From Jeotgalibacillus soli (GTDB lineage: Bacteria; Bacillota; Bacilli; Bacillales; Jeotgalibacillaceae), in assembly GCF_000829435.1 (NCBI RefSeq), contig NZ_JXRP01000017.1:124001-188000 (forward strand): a stretch of DNA of 64,000 nt, in the 5' to 3' direction. Of the stretch, positions 25,233 through 34,027 are shown piece by piece. Position 1 is the stretch's first letter. Each line of letters starts with the position of its first letter. Below the pieces are notes generated by a model, which was not told where the DNA came from, made no database searches, and saw only the letters and a program-made list of their open reading frames with translations. Made by a program: the position numbers and the translations under genes.

Positions 25233-25415
25233 ATGATATTAATCATTGAGTATAAAGATCAAGAAATACCATTAGTTGTATCAAGTAGTCCTAAGGAAGT
25301 TTTACAGGCTATTGTCGACAGTAAAGATAATACATTGGTTTATAATAATAACAGTACTCTTAACATCAATCAAAAGTTTGACAAGATTAAATCTATAACA
25401 ATTACATTTGAATGA
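25233..25415 (+). CDS. Small phage protein
   Basis: A 60-aa protein (MILIIEYKDQEIPLVVSSSP...) that looks like a small beta-alpha-beta unit ending in IKSITITFE. AAAGGAGGGAGGG lies upstream of ATG 25233. A terminator hairpin (GCATTCCTTCGGGGTGC) follows. The next, disrupted reading frame resembles it in length and in its ending, so it may be one of a duplicated pair. Confidence 0.6.
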   Translation: MILIIEYKDQEIPLVVSSSPKEVLQAIVDSKDNTLVYNNNSTLNINQKFDKIKSITITFE

Positions 25416-25542
25416 CAATCAAGCATTCCTTCGGGGTGCTTTTTTCTATGTCTGAAAAAGGATTTAATATATAAAAAATTTGAAATATTTAAAGGATTTT
25501 CCTGTTTTTTCTCGAATTTATGAGAAAAAGGGGGCGAATAAC

Positions 25543-25740
25543 ATGAAAAATTACAAATTAATTATCCATTTCAGTGACAGTTCATCTTAGGGAGAAGAAA
25601 CGCATAATGTTAATCTAAACGCAGATCAAATTGCTTTTATGCTCAAAGAATACGAAAAACCAAATGCAGAAATTCAAAGCCAAAAAACCGGTGAATCTAG
25701 AAAAATAAGTGAAATTAAATCTATTGAACTTTTATTTTGA
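25543..25740 (+). pseudogene. Interrupted small phage gene with an in-frame TAG
   Basis: ATG 25543 opens MKNYKLIIHFSDSSS, then TAG at 25588-25590, then the frame continues GEETHNVNLNADQIAFMLKE and EYEKPNAEIQSQKTGESRK to KSIELLF before TGA. Both parts are coherent, so a nonsense mutation or base-call error is likelier than chance. Layout and C-terminal strand parallel the 25233 gene. Confidence 0.6.
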
Positions 25741-25812
25741 TTTAAGAGCATCCTAAAAGGGGTGCTTTTTTTATGTCTGAAAAAGCGAATAGCGTGAGAG
25801 GGGTGAGAGGAT

Positions 25813-26259
25813 GTGAAGTTCACAGATAAACAACAGATGTTCATTGATGAGTATTTAGTAGACTTAAACGCTACACAAGCAGCAATAAGAGCTGGTTATA
25901 GTGAAAAGACTGCATATTCACAAGGACAGAGATTGTTGAAGAAAGTTGAAATCTCCGCGCGTATAGAAGAACTAAAGAAAACGCGTGCCGATCGATTGAA
26001 TCTCGATGCTTATTGGGTGCTCAAACGCTTGATGGATATATCTGATCGATCAATGCAGGCTGAACCTGTTTTGGAATGGGATCCAGTCGAAAAGATGATG
26101 GTCGAAACTGGCGAATATCAATTCGATTCAAATGGTGCTAACAGGTCCACTGAGTTAATCGGTAAGCATTTAGGTATGTTCAAAGACAATAATAATCTTA
26201 ATGTGAATGTGGGAGTGCAGATCGTCGACGATATACCGGACGATGATGACGATGAATAA
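25813..26259 (+). CDS. terS: Terminase small subunit
   Basis: A 148-aa protein with an N-terminal HTH (DKQQMFIDEYLVDLNATQAA, IRAGYSEKTAYSQG), an oligomerisation region and an acidic C-terminus (DDIPDDDDDE). It binds the packaging site and recruits the large subunit. GTG start; GTGAGAGG precedes it. A short frame (ATG 25773) that begins after a hairpin overlaps the start. It overlaps terL. Confidence 0.92.
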   Translation: MKFTDKQQMFIDEYLVDLNATQAAIRAGYSEKTAYSQGQRLLKKVEISARIEELKKTRADRLNLDAYWVLKRLMDISDRSMQAEPVLEWDPVEKMMVETGEYQFDSNGANRSTELIGKHLGMFKDNNNLNVNVGVQIVDDIPDDDDDE

Positions 26260-27541
26260 GGTCAGAATGTCTGAGATCATCAGCCCTCACTTTTTGAAGT
26301 TCTGGAAAGCCTCGCGCAAAAAGAAACATTTACGCTATGTCTTAAAAGGCGGTCGTGGATCAGGTAAGTCATTTCATATTCCTCTAAGGATTGTCAATGA
26401 CATCATGGAATACCCTGTTTCAGCTATCTGTATGCGTAAAGTCCAGAACACGATTAAGAAGTCTGTATTTGAACAAATCAAAGCAGCCACAATCGTCATG
26501 GGGGTCAGTCATCTTTTTAAGTTTGTTCCGTCAAATCTAGAAATTACGTATTTGCCTAGAGGGAATAAGATTTATTTTGCTGGCGCTGATGACCCTGAGA
26601 AACTGAAATCCATTAAAGATGCTGAATATCCTGTATCGATCCTATGGATTGAGGAATTAGCTGAGTTCAAAACAGAAGATGAAGTCACGACGATTGAAAA
26701 CTCAGTTTTACGTGAAGAGCTAGTCGGAAAGATTACATCTGAATCAGCAAGAAAAAAAGCATATACGTTTGATTACTCATTCTATTACTCTTACAATCCT
26801 CCAAAACGAAAGCAATCATGGCTGAATAAAAAGTATGAATCAGTCTTTATTGATGCAAACACATTCGTTGACCATTCAACATACTTGGATAATCCTCACT
26901 TATCGAAACGCTTTATTGAAGAGGCTGAGAATGTTAAAGCTAAAAAGCCTCGTAAATATGACTGGGAGTACATGGGGAAAGCCATTGGTTCCGGTGTGGT
27001 TCCGTTCGATAACCTAACGTTTAGAAAGATAACCAATGACGAGCTCCGTTCCTTTGATAATATCGTTCAAGGGATTGACTGGGGTTACGGTCCAGATCCA
27101 TATTGCTTCCTTCGCTTGCATTACGACAAGACGAGAAGGAGGCTTTTTCTATTGGATGAACATTATGGCCAGAAAATCAGCAATCGTGAAGCAGCAGAAT
27201 GGATTGTTAAAAAAGGTTATCAAACCATCATGATCATAGCTGATAGTGCTGAACCAAAGTCGATCAGTGAAATGAAAACGTATGGAGTGAGAATCAAAGG
27301 AGCTGTTAAAGGTCCGGGTTCGGTTGAGTTTGGTGAAAAGTGGCTTGATGATCTTGAAGAGATCGTGATTGATTACGAAAGAACACCTTTTGCTGCTAAG
27401 GAGTTTGAGGATATTGATTATCAAACTGATTCGAATGGTGATCAAAAAGCAAGATTAGAAGACAAAGATAATCATGCGATTGATACAACACGCTATGCTA
27501 CTGAGCCATTAAGGAAGAAAGGTATGAGCGTACTAACATAA
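26252..27541 (+). CDS. terL: Terminase large subunit (PBSX/Terminase_3 type)
   Basis: A 429-aa packaging motor and nuclease. Walker A is GGRGSGKS (33-40), Walker B is in PVSILWIEELAEF, and a C-terminal nuclease carries GIDWGYGPDP, IADSAEPKSI and DNHAIDTTRY, which supply the metal-binding acids. The start ATG 26252 overlaps the terS stop by eight bases and is probably coupled; an earlier start (26243) is possible. Confidence 0.95.
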   Translation: MNKVRMSEIISPHFLKFWKASRKKKHLRYVLKGGRGSGKSFHIPLRIVNDIMEYPVSAICMRKVQNTIKKSVFEQIKAATIVMGVSHLFKFVPSNLEITYLPRGNKIYFAGADDPEKLKSIKDAEYPVSILWIEELAEFKTEDEVTTIENSVLREELVGKITSESARKKAYTFDYSFYYSYNPPKRKQSWLNKKYESVFIDANTFVDHSTYLDNPHLSKRFIEEAENVKAKKPRKYDWEYMGKAIGSGVVPFDNLTFRKITNDELRSFDNIVQGIDWGYGPDPYCFLRLHYDKTRRRLFLLDEHYGQKISNREAAEWIVKKGYQTIMIIADSAEPKSISEMKTYGVRIKGAVKGPGSVEFGEKWLDDLEEIVIDYERTPFAAKEFEDIDYQTDSNGDQKARLEDKDNHAIDTTRYATEPLRKKGMSVLT

Positions 27542-27553
27542 GGAGGTGAGCCA

Positions 27554-28978
27554 GTGGATCCATTCAGCAAGACTCATGGCGAGGAATTAATTGAACTAAT
27601 TAAGACTAACGCACCAACTGATGTGCAACTGCTAAGACGTTTATATGACGACTTCGACCCTTCGATCTATTCAGAAGGCGTTGAATACTACTTTAATCAA
27701 TCGGAAATAAAGAGACGCATAATCAAGGTGCCTGACGACAACGGAAACATGGTCGCTGATCCAGATGCAACCAATCATCGTTTAGCATCCGGCTTTCACA
27801 AGCTCCTGGTCGATCAAAAGACTGCTTATTTATCAGGTGAACCAATGACATTTGGCTCTAAATCCAATGACAAAAAATTCCTTGATCTACTTTATGATTT
27901 GATTGGCGAGGATTTCGAGGACACGTTGCCGGAGCTTATTAAAAATGCCAGTAATAAAGGCAGAGAATGGCTGCATCCATACATCGATGAAGATGGAGTC
28001 TTCCAGTTTATTATTATTCCTGCTGAACAGTTCATTCCAATCTATGAGCCGACTAAGCGTAAAGAGCTGCTTGGAGGCATTCGATTCTATGAATACAGTG
28101 AATCAATCATCAAGCTTGAATGGTGGACTGATACTGACGTTTCGTACTACGAGATAGTAGAAGGGGAACTGGTACCAGATGCAATGGAAGAGGTCAATCC
28201 AGCACCTCATTACAATAACGGCAACCAATCCAGAAGTTGGGGTAAGGTGCCTTTTATTGAGTTTGCGAATAATGAGGAAAGAGTCAGTGATCTATTGTTC
28301 GTGAAGGACCCGATCGATGCGTTTGATCTGTTGTTCTCCGATATTACGAACACACTAGATGATATGCAGTCTCTAATCTACGTCTTAAAGGGCTATGAAG
28401 GCACGAACTTGGCTGAGTTTTTAAAGCAATTAAAGCGTTATAAAGCGATCCCGATTGATGCTGCAGAAGGATCAGGAATCGATACATTAAAAGCAGAAGT
28501 ACCCGTCGAGGCTGTGAAAACTCAGATTGAAGAGTTGAAACAGTCTATTTTTGCGTTTGGTCAAGGTGTGAATCCTAATCCTGATATTATCGGTGATGCG
28601 CCTTCTGGTGTAGCTCTGCAAAATCTTTATTCTCTACTAGACATGAAATCTAGCATCCTAGAAAGAAAGTTCACACGGGCGCTTAGACGCTTTATGTGGT
28701 TTGTGACGGAATATCTCAAAATATCTGGACAAGGTGAGTTTGATTATCGGGATATTACCTTCTCGTTTAATAAGATGCTACTAACAAATGAACTTGAAAT
28801 CATTCAAATGGCTCGTGATTCTGTCGGCATCATTTCTAATGCAACAATCAGAGAGAATCACCCTTGGGTTAAAGATCAGCAGACGGAGAAAGACCGATTA
28901 GAAAAAGAACAGGCTGAATTTGATGCCAGGCTTGAACCGTTAGGCGGTGAAGATGAGGATGAACCAATTAGAGATTGA
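27554..28978 (+). CDS. Portal protein (SPP1 gp6-like)
   Basis: A 474-aa protein of the SPP1/A118 portal family: HRLASGFHKLLVDQKTAYLS near the start, PFIEFANNEERVSDL and DITNTLDDMQSLIYVLKGYE in the middle, and an acidic end. It forms the dodecameric vertex through which DNA enters the head. GTG 27554 follows AAGGAGGTGAG. It overlaps the minor head protein gene. Confidence 0.93.
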   Translation: MDPFSKTHGEELIELIKTNAPTDVQLLRRLYDDFDPSIYSEGVEYYFNQSEIKRRIIKVPDDNGNMVADPDATNHRLASGFHKLLVDQKTAYLSGEPMTFGSKSNDKKFLDLLYDLIGEDFEDTLPELIKNASNKGREWLHPYIDEDGVFQFIIIPAEQFIPIYEPTKRKELLGGIRFYEYSESIIKLEWWTDTDVSYYEIVEGELVPDAMEEVNPAPHYNNGNQSRSWGKVPFIEFANNEERVSDLLFVKDPIDAFDLLFSDITNTLDDMQSLIYVLKGYEGTNLAEFLKQLKRYKAIPIDAAEGSGIDTLKAEVPVEAVKTQIEELKQSIFAFGQGVNPNPDIIGDAPSGVALQNLYSLLDMKSSILERKFTRALRRFMWFVTEYLKISGQGEFDYRDITFSFNKMLLTNELEIIQMARDSVGIISNATIRENHPWVKDQQTEKDRLEKEQAEFDARLEPLGGEDEDEPIRD

Positions 28979-29978
28979 AGCTCTCTTGGATAAACTTCTG
29001 GCACAAACCGAGGATGATCTAGAAAAGGTATTTAACAGGCGTTTAAAAAGCATTCAGTTCCGCATCTCTGAAATGTTCCGTAAATACGAAAAGAATGGTG
29101 AGCTTGGATGGACTGAAGTGAACCAACAGGATCGATTAGCGATAGAACTGGCTAACATAGCGAAAGAATTGACTGGTGATTATCGTTTGATCATTCGAGA
29201 ATTACAGCAATCTTTTCAATATCAATACCTTGAAGGCTATTTACGTACAGCGTATTTACTCGAGAAGGCAGCAGGCTCAGAAATGGGCTTTATGATTCCA
29301 TCTGTGGCAACTATTAAAGAGGTTCTTCTCAATCCAATTGCTGAATTAACCTTATCAGCCGTTCTGCAGCAACACCGCAATGAGATTGTTCGAAAGATCA
29401 ATATAGAAATCGCACAAGGGTTTCAAAATGGAGAGAGTTATTCGCAAATTGCGAAAAGGATTGAGAAAACAGTAAACTTCCGCAAGAACAGAGCGTTGGT
29501 TGTGGCTCGAACTGAAGGTGGTCGAGTACGTAGTTTGATAGGCGAAAAAGCTGAAGAGACAGCAAAGAAATTTGTTGAGATTACAGGAGTATGGATGAGC
29601 GCGCTTGATTTTAGTGTGAGAGATTCTCACAAGACGCTCGACGGTCAAAAAACGGATAAAGAAGGCTATTTCCGTTACCTTGGATTGAAAGCGAAAGGAC
29701 CGCATCAGTGGAATGTTCCTTCAATGGATATTCAGTGTAGATGCGTTAAGCTCAGACTGGTCAATAATATGCTGCCAGAATATCGTCGAGGTCGTGACTA
29801 TATGGACCCGAACTATCAACAGAAACTCGCTAATCGCATTGACAAGTTGATGGCTGATGAATCACTTACGTATAAACAAGCTCTTAAAAAGGCTCAGAAA
29901 GAGATTTCACCACCTTCAGTAATGAGAGAATATGAAACGTTTGAGCAGTGGCACGGAAGGCTTAAAAAGGCATCTTAG
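28953..29978 (+). CDS. Minor head protein (SPP1 gp7 / Mu gpF-like)
   Basis: A 341-aa protein with a helical N-terminal half and the MuF domain: VVARTEGGRVRS, DSHKTLDGQ, and the PHQWNVPSMDIQCRCVKLR end with the conserved Cys-x-Cys. It binds the portal and is ejected with DNA. ATG 28953 lies inside the portal gene (26-base overlap); ATG 28959 is equally possible. Confidence 0.9.
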   Translation: MRMNQLEIEALLDKLLAQTEDDLEKVFNRRLKSIQFRISEMFRKYEKNGELGWTEVNQQDRLAIELANIAKELTGDYRLIIRELQQSFQYQYLEGYLRTAYLLEKAAGSEMGFMIPSVATIKEVLLNPIAELTLSAVLQQHRNEIVRKINIEIAQGFQNGESYSQIAKRIEKTVNFRKNRALVVARTEGGRVRSLIGEKAEETAKKFVEITGVWMSALDFSVRDSHKTLDGQKTDKEGYFRYLGLKAKGPHQWNVPSMDIQCRCVKLRLVNNMLPEYRRGRDYMDPNYQQKLANRIDKLMADESLTYKQALKKAQKEISPPSVMREYETFEQWHGRLKKAS

Positions 29979-29991
29979 GAGGTGGATCAGA

Positions 29992-30105
29992 TTGGATAAA
30001 AACGAAAAACTCTTAAAGTCGATTGACAAAACGCTCACAGAGATTTTAAGAGAATTGAAAAAAGGTAATCGCCCAACACCTCAAGTCGAATCCGAGAAAG
30101 GGTAA
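29992..30105 (+). CDS. 37-aa small head-region protein
   Basis: MDKNEKLLKSIDKTLTEILR then ELKKGNRPTPQVESEKG, a short amphipathic helix with a polar tail. TTG 29992 has a very good TAGGAGGTGG site just before it. Tiny helical proteins between minor head and scaffold genes are common in Bacillus siphophages. Function unknown. Confidence 0.6.
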   Translation: MDKNEKLLKSIDKTLTEILRELKKGNRPTPQVESEKG

Positions 30106-30164
30106 GGTGATCCAACATCTCCCGGCTCAGGGTTAAGAGCAAATATGAAGTAGGAGTGATTGAA

Positions 30165-30416
30165 TTGGGTTTGAATAAAAATTCTTTAAAAAGCACTTTT
30201 GATGCGGCAAGGGAGACTGATTCCCCTTTCGTATTTGTAGCTATCGTCGCAGAGGGTGTTGAAGAGGTAATTGTGGTACCAGAAAAATCATTCGATGCAA
30301 AAGAAGCCTTTTACAATAACGCTTATAACGATGAATTAACTCATGTTATGAATAGCAAGGTCTATATTCGTGGTCTAGGTTACGGAGAAGCAACAGAATT
30401 GAAAAATATTTCTTAA
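30165..30416 (+). CDS. Conserved phage protein between minor head and scaffold genes
   Basis: An 83-aa protein (MGLNKNSLKSTFDAARETDS...). It has a beta-strand middle (FVFVAIVAEGVEEVIVVP) and a terminal GLGYGEATEL. TTG 30165 is chosen because TAGGAG lies eight bases upstream, while GTG 30156 overlaps that site. No assigned function. Confidence 0.65.
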   Translation: MGLNKNSLKSTFDAARETDSPFVFVAIVAEGVEEVIVVPEKSFDAKEAFYNNAYNDELTHVMNSKVYIRGLGYGEATELKNIS

Positions 30417-30523
30417 TTCTTTCTTGGTATAAAACCCGGTCGTTTAAAGGTTCGACTCTAAATAAACGTATTCCTTATGCGTGAGGTGGACACGTAAACA
30501 AAACATTAAAAGGAGCGTTCAAC

Positions 30524-31159
30524 ATGGACTTAAAAGAATTGCTAGGAGAAGAACTTTACAATCAGGTGATGGAAAAGGCTGGTGATAACAAACTTGCAGT
30601 GGTTTCGGATGGGAATTGGTTTCCTAAAGATAAATTCGATGCGAAAAACGATGAAGTGAAGGATTTAAAGAATCAACTAAAAACTCGTGATACTCAGCTT
30701 GATGCTTTAAAATCATCTGCTGCCGATCATGATGCATTGAAACAGCAAATTCAAACCCTGCAGGATGAAAATAAAAACAAAGATACCGAATACCAGGAGA
30801 AATTGGACAAACAATCATTTGACTTTGCTCTAAAGGATGCTTTGAGGGGTGCTCAAGCCAAGAATCCAAGAGCTGTAACTGCATTATTGAACACGGAAGC
30901 CATCAAACTCGATGGAGATAAGCTACTTGGGCTAGAAGAGCAGCTTAATTCTCTAAAAGAGTCGGATGGTTATTTATTTGCAGAAAAAGAAGAACCAGCA
31001 GGATTATCTGGTCGTTCTCCTAAAGGTGCAGGACAACAACTACCTGGCACTTATAACAAGCCAAACCCATTTAAAAAGGAATCGCTCAACCTAACTGAGC
31101 AAGGAAGGCTATTCAGGGAAGATCCTGATTTAGCTAAAAAACTACAAGCGCAAGCTTAG
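30524..31159 (+). CDS. Scaffolding protein (GP20 family)
   Basis: A 211-aa acidic coiled-coil protein. MDLKELLGEELYNQVMEKA opens, followed by heptads (VKDLKNQLKTRDTQLDALKS, HDALKQQIQTLQDENKNKD) and a GRSPKGAGQ linker before the capsid-binding end. It directs procapsid assembly and is lost on maturation. AAAGGAGCG precedes ATG 30524. It lies 13 bases before the capsid gene. Confidence 0.9.
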   Translation: MDLKELLGEELYNQVMEKAGDNKLAVVSDGNWFPKDKFDAKNDEVKDLKNQLKTRDTQLDALKSSAADHDALKQQIQTLQDENKNKDTEYQEKLDKQSFDFALKDALRGAQAKNPRAVTALLNTEAIKLDGDKLLGLEEQLNSLKESDGYLFAEKEEPAGLSGRSPKGAGQQLPGTYNKPNPFKKESLNLTEQGRLFREDPDLAKKLQAQA

Positions 31160-31172
31160 GAGGTAATAATCA

Positions 31173-32117
31173 ATGACAAGAATTGCAGACGTTATTGTAC
31201 CACAAGTATTTAACCCTTATGTCATCGAACGCACAGCACAATTATCGGCATTCGTCCAGGCAGGAATTGCAGAACGTGATCCTGCATTTGATGCGTTAGC
31301 CCGTTCAGGTGGTAAGCTATTAAACATGCCATTCTGGAAAGACCTTACTGGTGATGATGAGGTCCTTTCTGATACGACTCCATTGACACCGGATAAAATC
31401 ACTGCAGCTCAAGACGTTGCGGCACTACTAGCCCGTGGTCGCGCGTGGAAAGCGAATGACCTTGCTAAAGCATTGTCTGGTGATGATCCTATGGGTGCGA
31501 TCGGAGATCTTGTGGCTGCTTATTGGGCACGTCAACAACAAAGGGTTGCTCTATCTGCGTTAGGTGGCGTGTTCGCTTCTGCTTCTATGAGTGGAAACGT
31601 ACATGATATTTCTGCAGATGCAACTACTCCGAATTTTGTTGGAGAAACATTCATTGATGCGTCTTACAAACTCGGTGATGCAGAATCTAAATTAACTGCG
31701 ATCGCTGTTCATTCAGCGACATACGCATCGCTGAGAAAGCAAAATCTCATTGAGTTTCAGATGGATTCAAACAACACCCAAATTCCATTTTACATGGGTA
31801 AACGTGTGATCGTGGATGATTCTATGCCTGTAAGTGCCGGAAACTACACAACATACATTTTCGGGTCTGGTGCTTTTGCACTTGGGAATGGTGCGGCGCC
31901 TGTGCCAACTGAAACGGATCGTGATTCATTGCAGGGTGATGACATCTTGATTAACCGTAACCACTTCATCATGCATCCACGTGGCGTAGCATTCACAAAT
32001 ACGTCTGTTGCTGGTGCTACACCATCCAACACTGAACTTGCTACTGCTGGTAACTGGAACCGAGTTTACGAAAATAAAAATATCCGCATCGTCAAATTCG
32101 TACACAAAATCGCGTAA
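31173..32117 (+). CDS. Major capsid protein
   Basis: A 314-aa protein of the HK97-like, SPP1/A118-type capsid family: VIVPQVFNPYVIERTAQLSA at the start, GKLLNMPFWKDLTGDDEVL, and RGRAWKANDLAKALSGDDPM. The C-terminal part has the P-domain-like GKRVIVDDSMPV and HFIMHPRGVAF. AGGAGGT precedes ATG 31173. Position after the scaffold confirms it. Confidence 0.94.
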   Translation: MTRIADVIVPQVFNPYVIERTAQLSAFVQAGIAERDPAFDALARSGGKLLNMPFWKDLTGDDEVLSDTTPLTPDKITAAQDVAALLARGRAWKANDLAKALSGDDPMGAIGDLVAAYWARQQQRVALSALGGVFASASMSGNVHDISADATTPNFVGETFIDASYKLGDAESKLTAIAVHSATYASLRKQNLIEFQMDSNNTQIPFYMGKRVIVDDSMPVSAGNYTTYIFGSGAFALGNGAAPVPTETDRDSLQGDDILINRNHFIMHPRGVAFTNTSVAGATPSNTELATAGNWNRVYENKNIRIVKFVHKIA

Positions 32118-32166
32118 TAGTTGGGGGCTCAGGCTCCCTTTTATTATGCCTTGAGAGGTGAAGAGA

Positions 32167-32382
32167 ATGGGTTTAGCTGCATTTAATCGTATGAGGCGCT
32201 TGGCTGCTGAGAAGGAAGAAAAGAAAGTAAAACAAGAGCTTGCTGAGAAAGAAAAAACAGAAGCAGAGCGAATCGAAGTCGAAAAAAGGTTGTTGGCCAT
32301 CGAATATGAACTAAATTCAACTCCTGCGGAGGAAAAGAAAAAGGCTGCACCAAAGAAAGGTTCTCCTAAGAAGGAGGAATAA
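32167..32382 (+). CDS. Small coiled-coil head protein
   Basis: A 71-aa, Lys/Glu-rich helix (MRRLAAEKEEKKVKQELAEK...) with an Ala/Lys/Pro tail, between capsid and connector genes. ATG 32167 is seven bases behind GAGGTG. Its composition resembles head-fibre or connector-associated small proteins. Function unknown. Confidence 0.65.
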   Translation: MGLAAFNRMRRLAAEKEEKKVKQELAEKEKTEAERIEVEKRLLAIEYELNSTPAEEKKKAAPKKGSPKKEE

Positions 32383-32385
32383 TCT

Positions 32386-32703
32386 ATGACCATCGAAGAA
32401 ATCAAAGCGATGATTGGTCTGACAGGTACAACACAGCATGATACCTATTTAGACATCATGGTGCCGATGTTAGTCGAGAGAGCGAAGGAATATTGCAATA
32501 ATGCATTCCTAGATGACATGGGAGTTGAAAAGTTGCCTGCAGGTGTCAAAGTATTCGTCGCAAAAGGTTGCCAGTTCAACATGAATAAATCTGGTTTGAA
32601 ATCTCGCTCGATGGGAACTGTTTCGTATTCGTATGAGACTGATTTTCCTATTAGTTATTACAAAGAGATCCAAACCTATAGGAAAGTGAGGTTTAAAGGA
32701 TGA
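32386..32703 (+). CDS. Head-tail connector protein (gp6/gp15-like)
   Basis: A 105-aa helical protein starting MTIEEIKAMIGLTGTTQHDT, with LDIMVPMLVERAKEYCNNAF and a basic C-terminus, as in SPP1 gp15/HK97 gp6-like adaptors that sit under the portal. It has a GGAGG site three codons into the previous stop region. Its TGA overlaps the next ATG. Confidence 0.88.
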   Translation: MTIEEIKAMIGLTGTTQHDTYLDIMVPMLVERAKEYCNNAFLDDMGVEKLPAGVKVFVAKGCQFNMNKSGLKSRSMGTVSYSYETDFPISYYKEIQTYRKVRFKG

Positions 32704-32858
32704 TTAGAGTCGTGAGTCCTGACAGAAAGCCTTATATCATGACAGAACGATCGTTCAAAGAAATATATGAGCCGCAGGGATATAAGCGAGTAGATCCGGA
32801 AGAAATGCCTAAGAAAGCTGAATCAACCGCAAAGAAATCGACCGCAAAAGGGAAGTGA
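32700..32858 (+). CDS. 52-aa small phage protein
   Basis: MIRVVSPDRKPYIMTERSFK then EIYEPQGYKRVDPEEM and a Lys/Ala/Ser tail. The start overlaps the connector stop (ATGA), so it is coupled. The short strand plus basic tail is typical of small proteins encoded between connectors in Bacillus/Listeria phages. Function unknown. Confidence 0.65.
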   Translation: MIRVVSPDRKPYIMTERSFKEIYEPQGYKRVDPEEMPKKAESTAKKSTAKGK

Positions 32859-32862
32859 TCGT

Positions 32863-33186
32863 ATGTATGATGAATTTCCGCATGCAGTCAGATTTCAATC
32901 CGTTCAGCGTGTTCCAGATGGCGGTGGAGGGTTCACAAATACATTTGTACCTTACACAACGATTTACGGCTTTTTAGACACTCCTACAAGTAATGAGCGC
33001 TATCAAGCTCATCAACTAAGTAATCCTTTAGATCGTTACCTTTACTATCCGTATCGTAACGATATAACCTCTGCGATGCGTGTAGTGTGCGAAGGCGAAG
33101 TATATGAGCTTGGCGGAAAACCAGAAGATCAAGGCGGCCAGCATGAGATCATGAGGGTTGCGCTGAAGTTGGTGCAAAATGGCTAG
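32863..33186 (+). CDS. Head-tail joining (adaptor) protein
   Basis: A 107-aa beta-rich protein: FPHAVRFQSVQRVPDGGGGF and TIYGFLDTPTSNERYQAHQL, followed by the DRYLYYPYRNDI segment, as in SPP1 gp16-like stoppers. It closes the head channel until the tail joins. It overlaps the next gene by eight bases. Confidence 0.85.
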   Translation: MYDEFPHAVRFQSVQRVPDGGGGFTNTFVPYTTIYGFLDTPTSNERYQAHQLSNPLDRYLYYPYRNDITSAMRVVCEGEVYELGGKPEDQGGQHEIMRVALKLVQNG

Positions 33187-33604
33187 AAACTCGAAAGTAC
33201 AGGTAGGAAATAAATTACTACAGCGCGCTTTAAAAGAGTTTGGAGACGAGATCCTAGAGCGTGTTCGAGAGATTGTTCAGGAAACTGGAATGATCATCTA
33301 TAACAACGCTATTGCAACTGTTGCAGTTGATTCTGGTGATACTCGTCAATCGATTACGTTTTATAGTAGCTTGGATGGTCTGACTTGCACCGTCGAAGTT
33401 GGTTCTTCCATAGCAATTTACTTGGAGTTCGGAACAGGCATATACGCCGAGGGCGGCGACGGCAGAAAAACACCGTGGGTCTACTGGTCCGACAAATTAA
33501 ATCGTTGGGTATTCACTCGAGGAATGCCAGCTCAGCCGTTTTGGTTCCCTTCAGTCGATAAAGGTCGAAGGTACTTCTCACGAGAGATAAAGAAACTGGG
33601 GTGA
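33179..33604 (+). CDS. HK97 gp10-like tail-head completion protein
   Basis: A 141-aa protein with an N-terminal helix (LLQRALKEFGDEILERVREI) and the family hallmark YLEFGTGIYAEGGDGRKTPW, then RGMPAQPFWFPS. gp10-like proteins join the tail terminator and the neck. It overlaps the adaptor gene and is followed directly by the tail terminator gene. Confidence 0.9.
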   Translation: MARNSKVQVGNKLLQRALKEFGDEILERVREIVQETGMIIYNNAIATVAVDSGDTRQSITFYSSLDGLTCTVEVGSSIAIYLEFGTGIYAEGGDGRKTPWVYWSDKLNRWVFTRGMPAQPFWFPSVDKGRRYFSREIKKLG

Positions 33605-33608
33605 TGTG

Positions 33609-34013
33609 ATGGCGAGAAAAACCGCGTTATGGCCATTGCAAGTTGCAATTTTTCAGAGGCTTTCCAATGATGCAACAGTAACCTCATTAGTCTCTGGTGT
33701 ATTTGATCATGTTCCTAGCAATCAGCCTTTTCCGTACATTCGTATTGGGGAACCTATCAAGGAACCATTCACGGATAAGACTTCAAACGGAGAAGAGGTT
33801 TCGCTTGTTATCCATACCTGGTCAGATGCGATGGGAAAAAAACAAAGTTATGACATAATCGAGGCTGCTGAAAATGCGTTATATGGACAACCACTGTCAT
33901 TAAGCAGTGGTTTTTCTATTGTCAAAATGGATGAGCCGAGGAGTCAGGTGTTCGATGACATTGACGGAAAAACAAATCACGGTGTCATCAGGGTAAAATT
34001 CTGGATTAAATAA
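33609..34013 (+). CDS. Tail terminator/completion protein (gp17, DUF3168-like)
   Basis: A 134-aa protein: LWPLQVAIFQRLSNDATVTS, PYIRIGEPIKEPFTDKT, EEVSLVIHTWSD and a strand-rich end. This is the SPP1 gp17/DUF3168 fold that caps the tail tube. ATG 33609 is preferred to GTG 33606. It is tightly packed between gp10-like and tail-tube genes. Confidence 0.88.
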   Translation: MARKTALWPLQVAIFQRLSNDATVTSLVSGVFDHVPSNQPFPYIRIGEPIKEPFTDKTSNGEEVSLVIHTWSDAMGKKQSYDIIEAAENALYGQPLSLSSGFSIVKMDEPRSQVFDDIDGKTNHGVIRVKFWIK

Positions 34014-34027
34014 AAGGAGTGAAGAGA

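Noticed and set aside
25448-25475. Very short ATGTCTGAAAAAGG frame after a hairpin
   Set aside because: Stops after a few codons and lacks a ribosome site; recorded only as part of the recurring boundary sequence.
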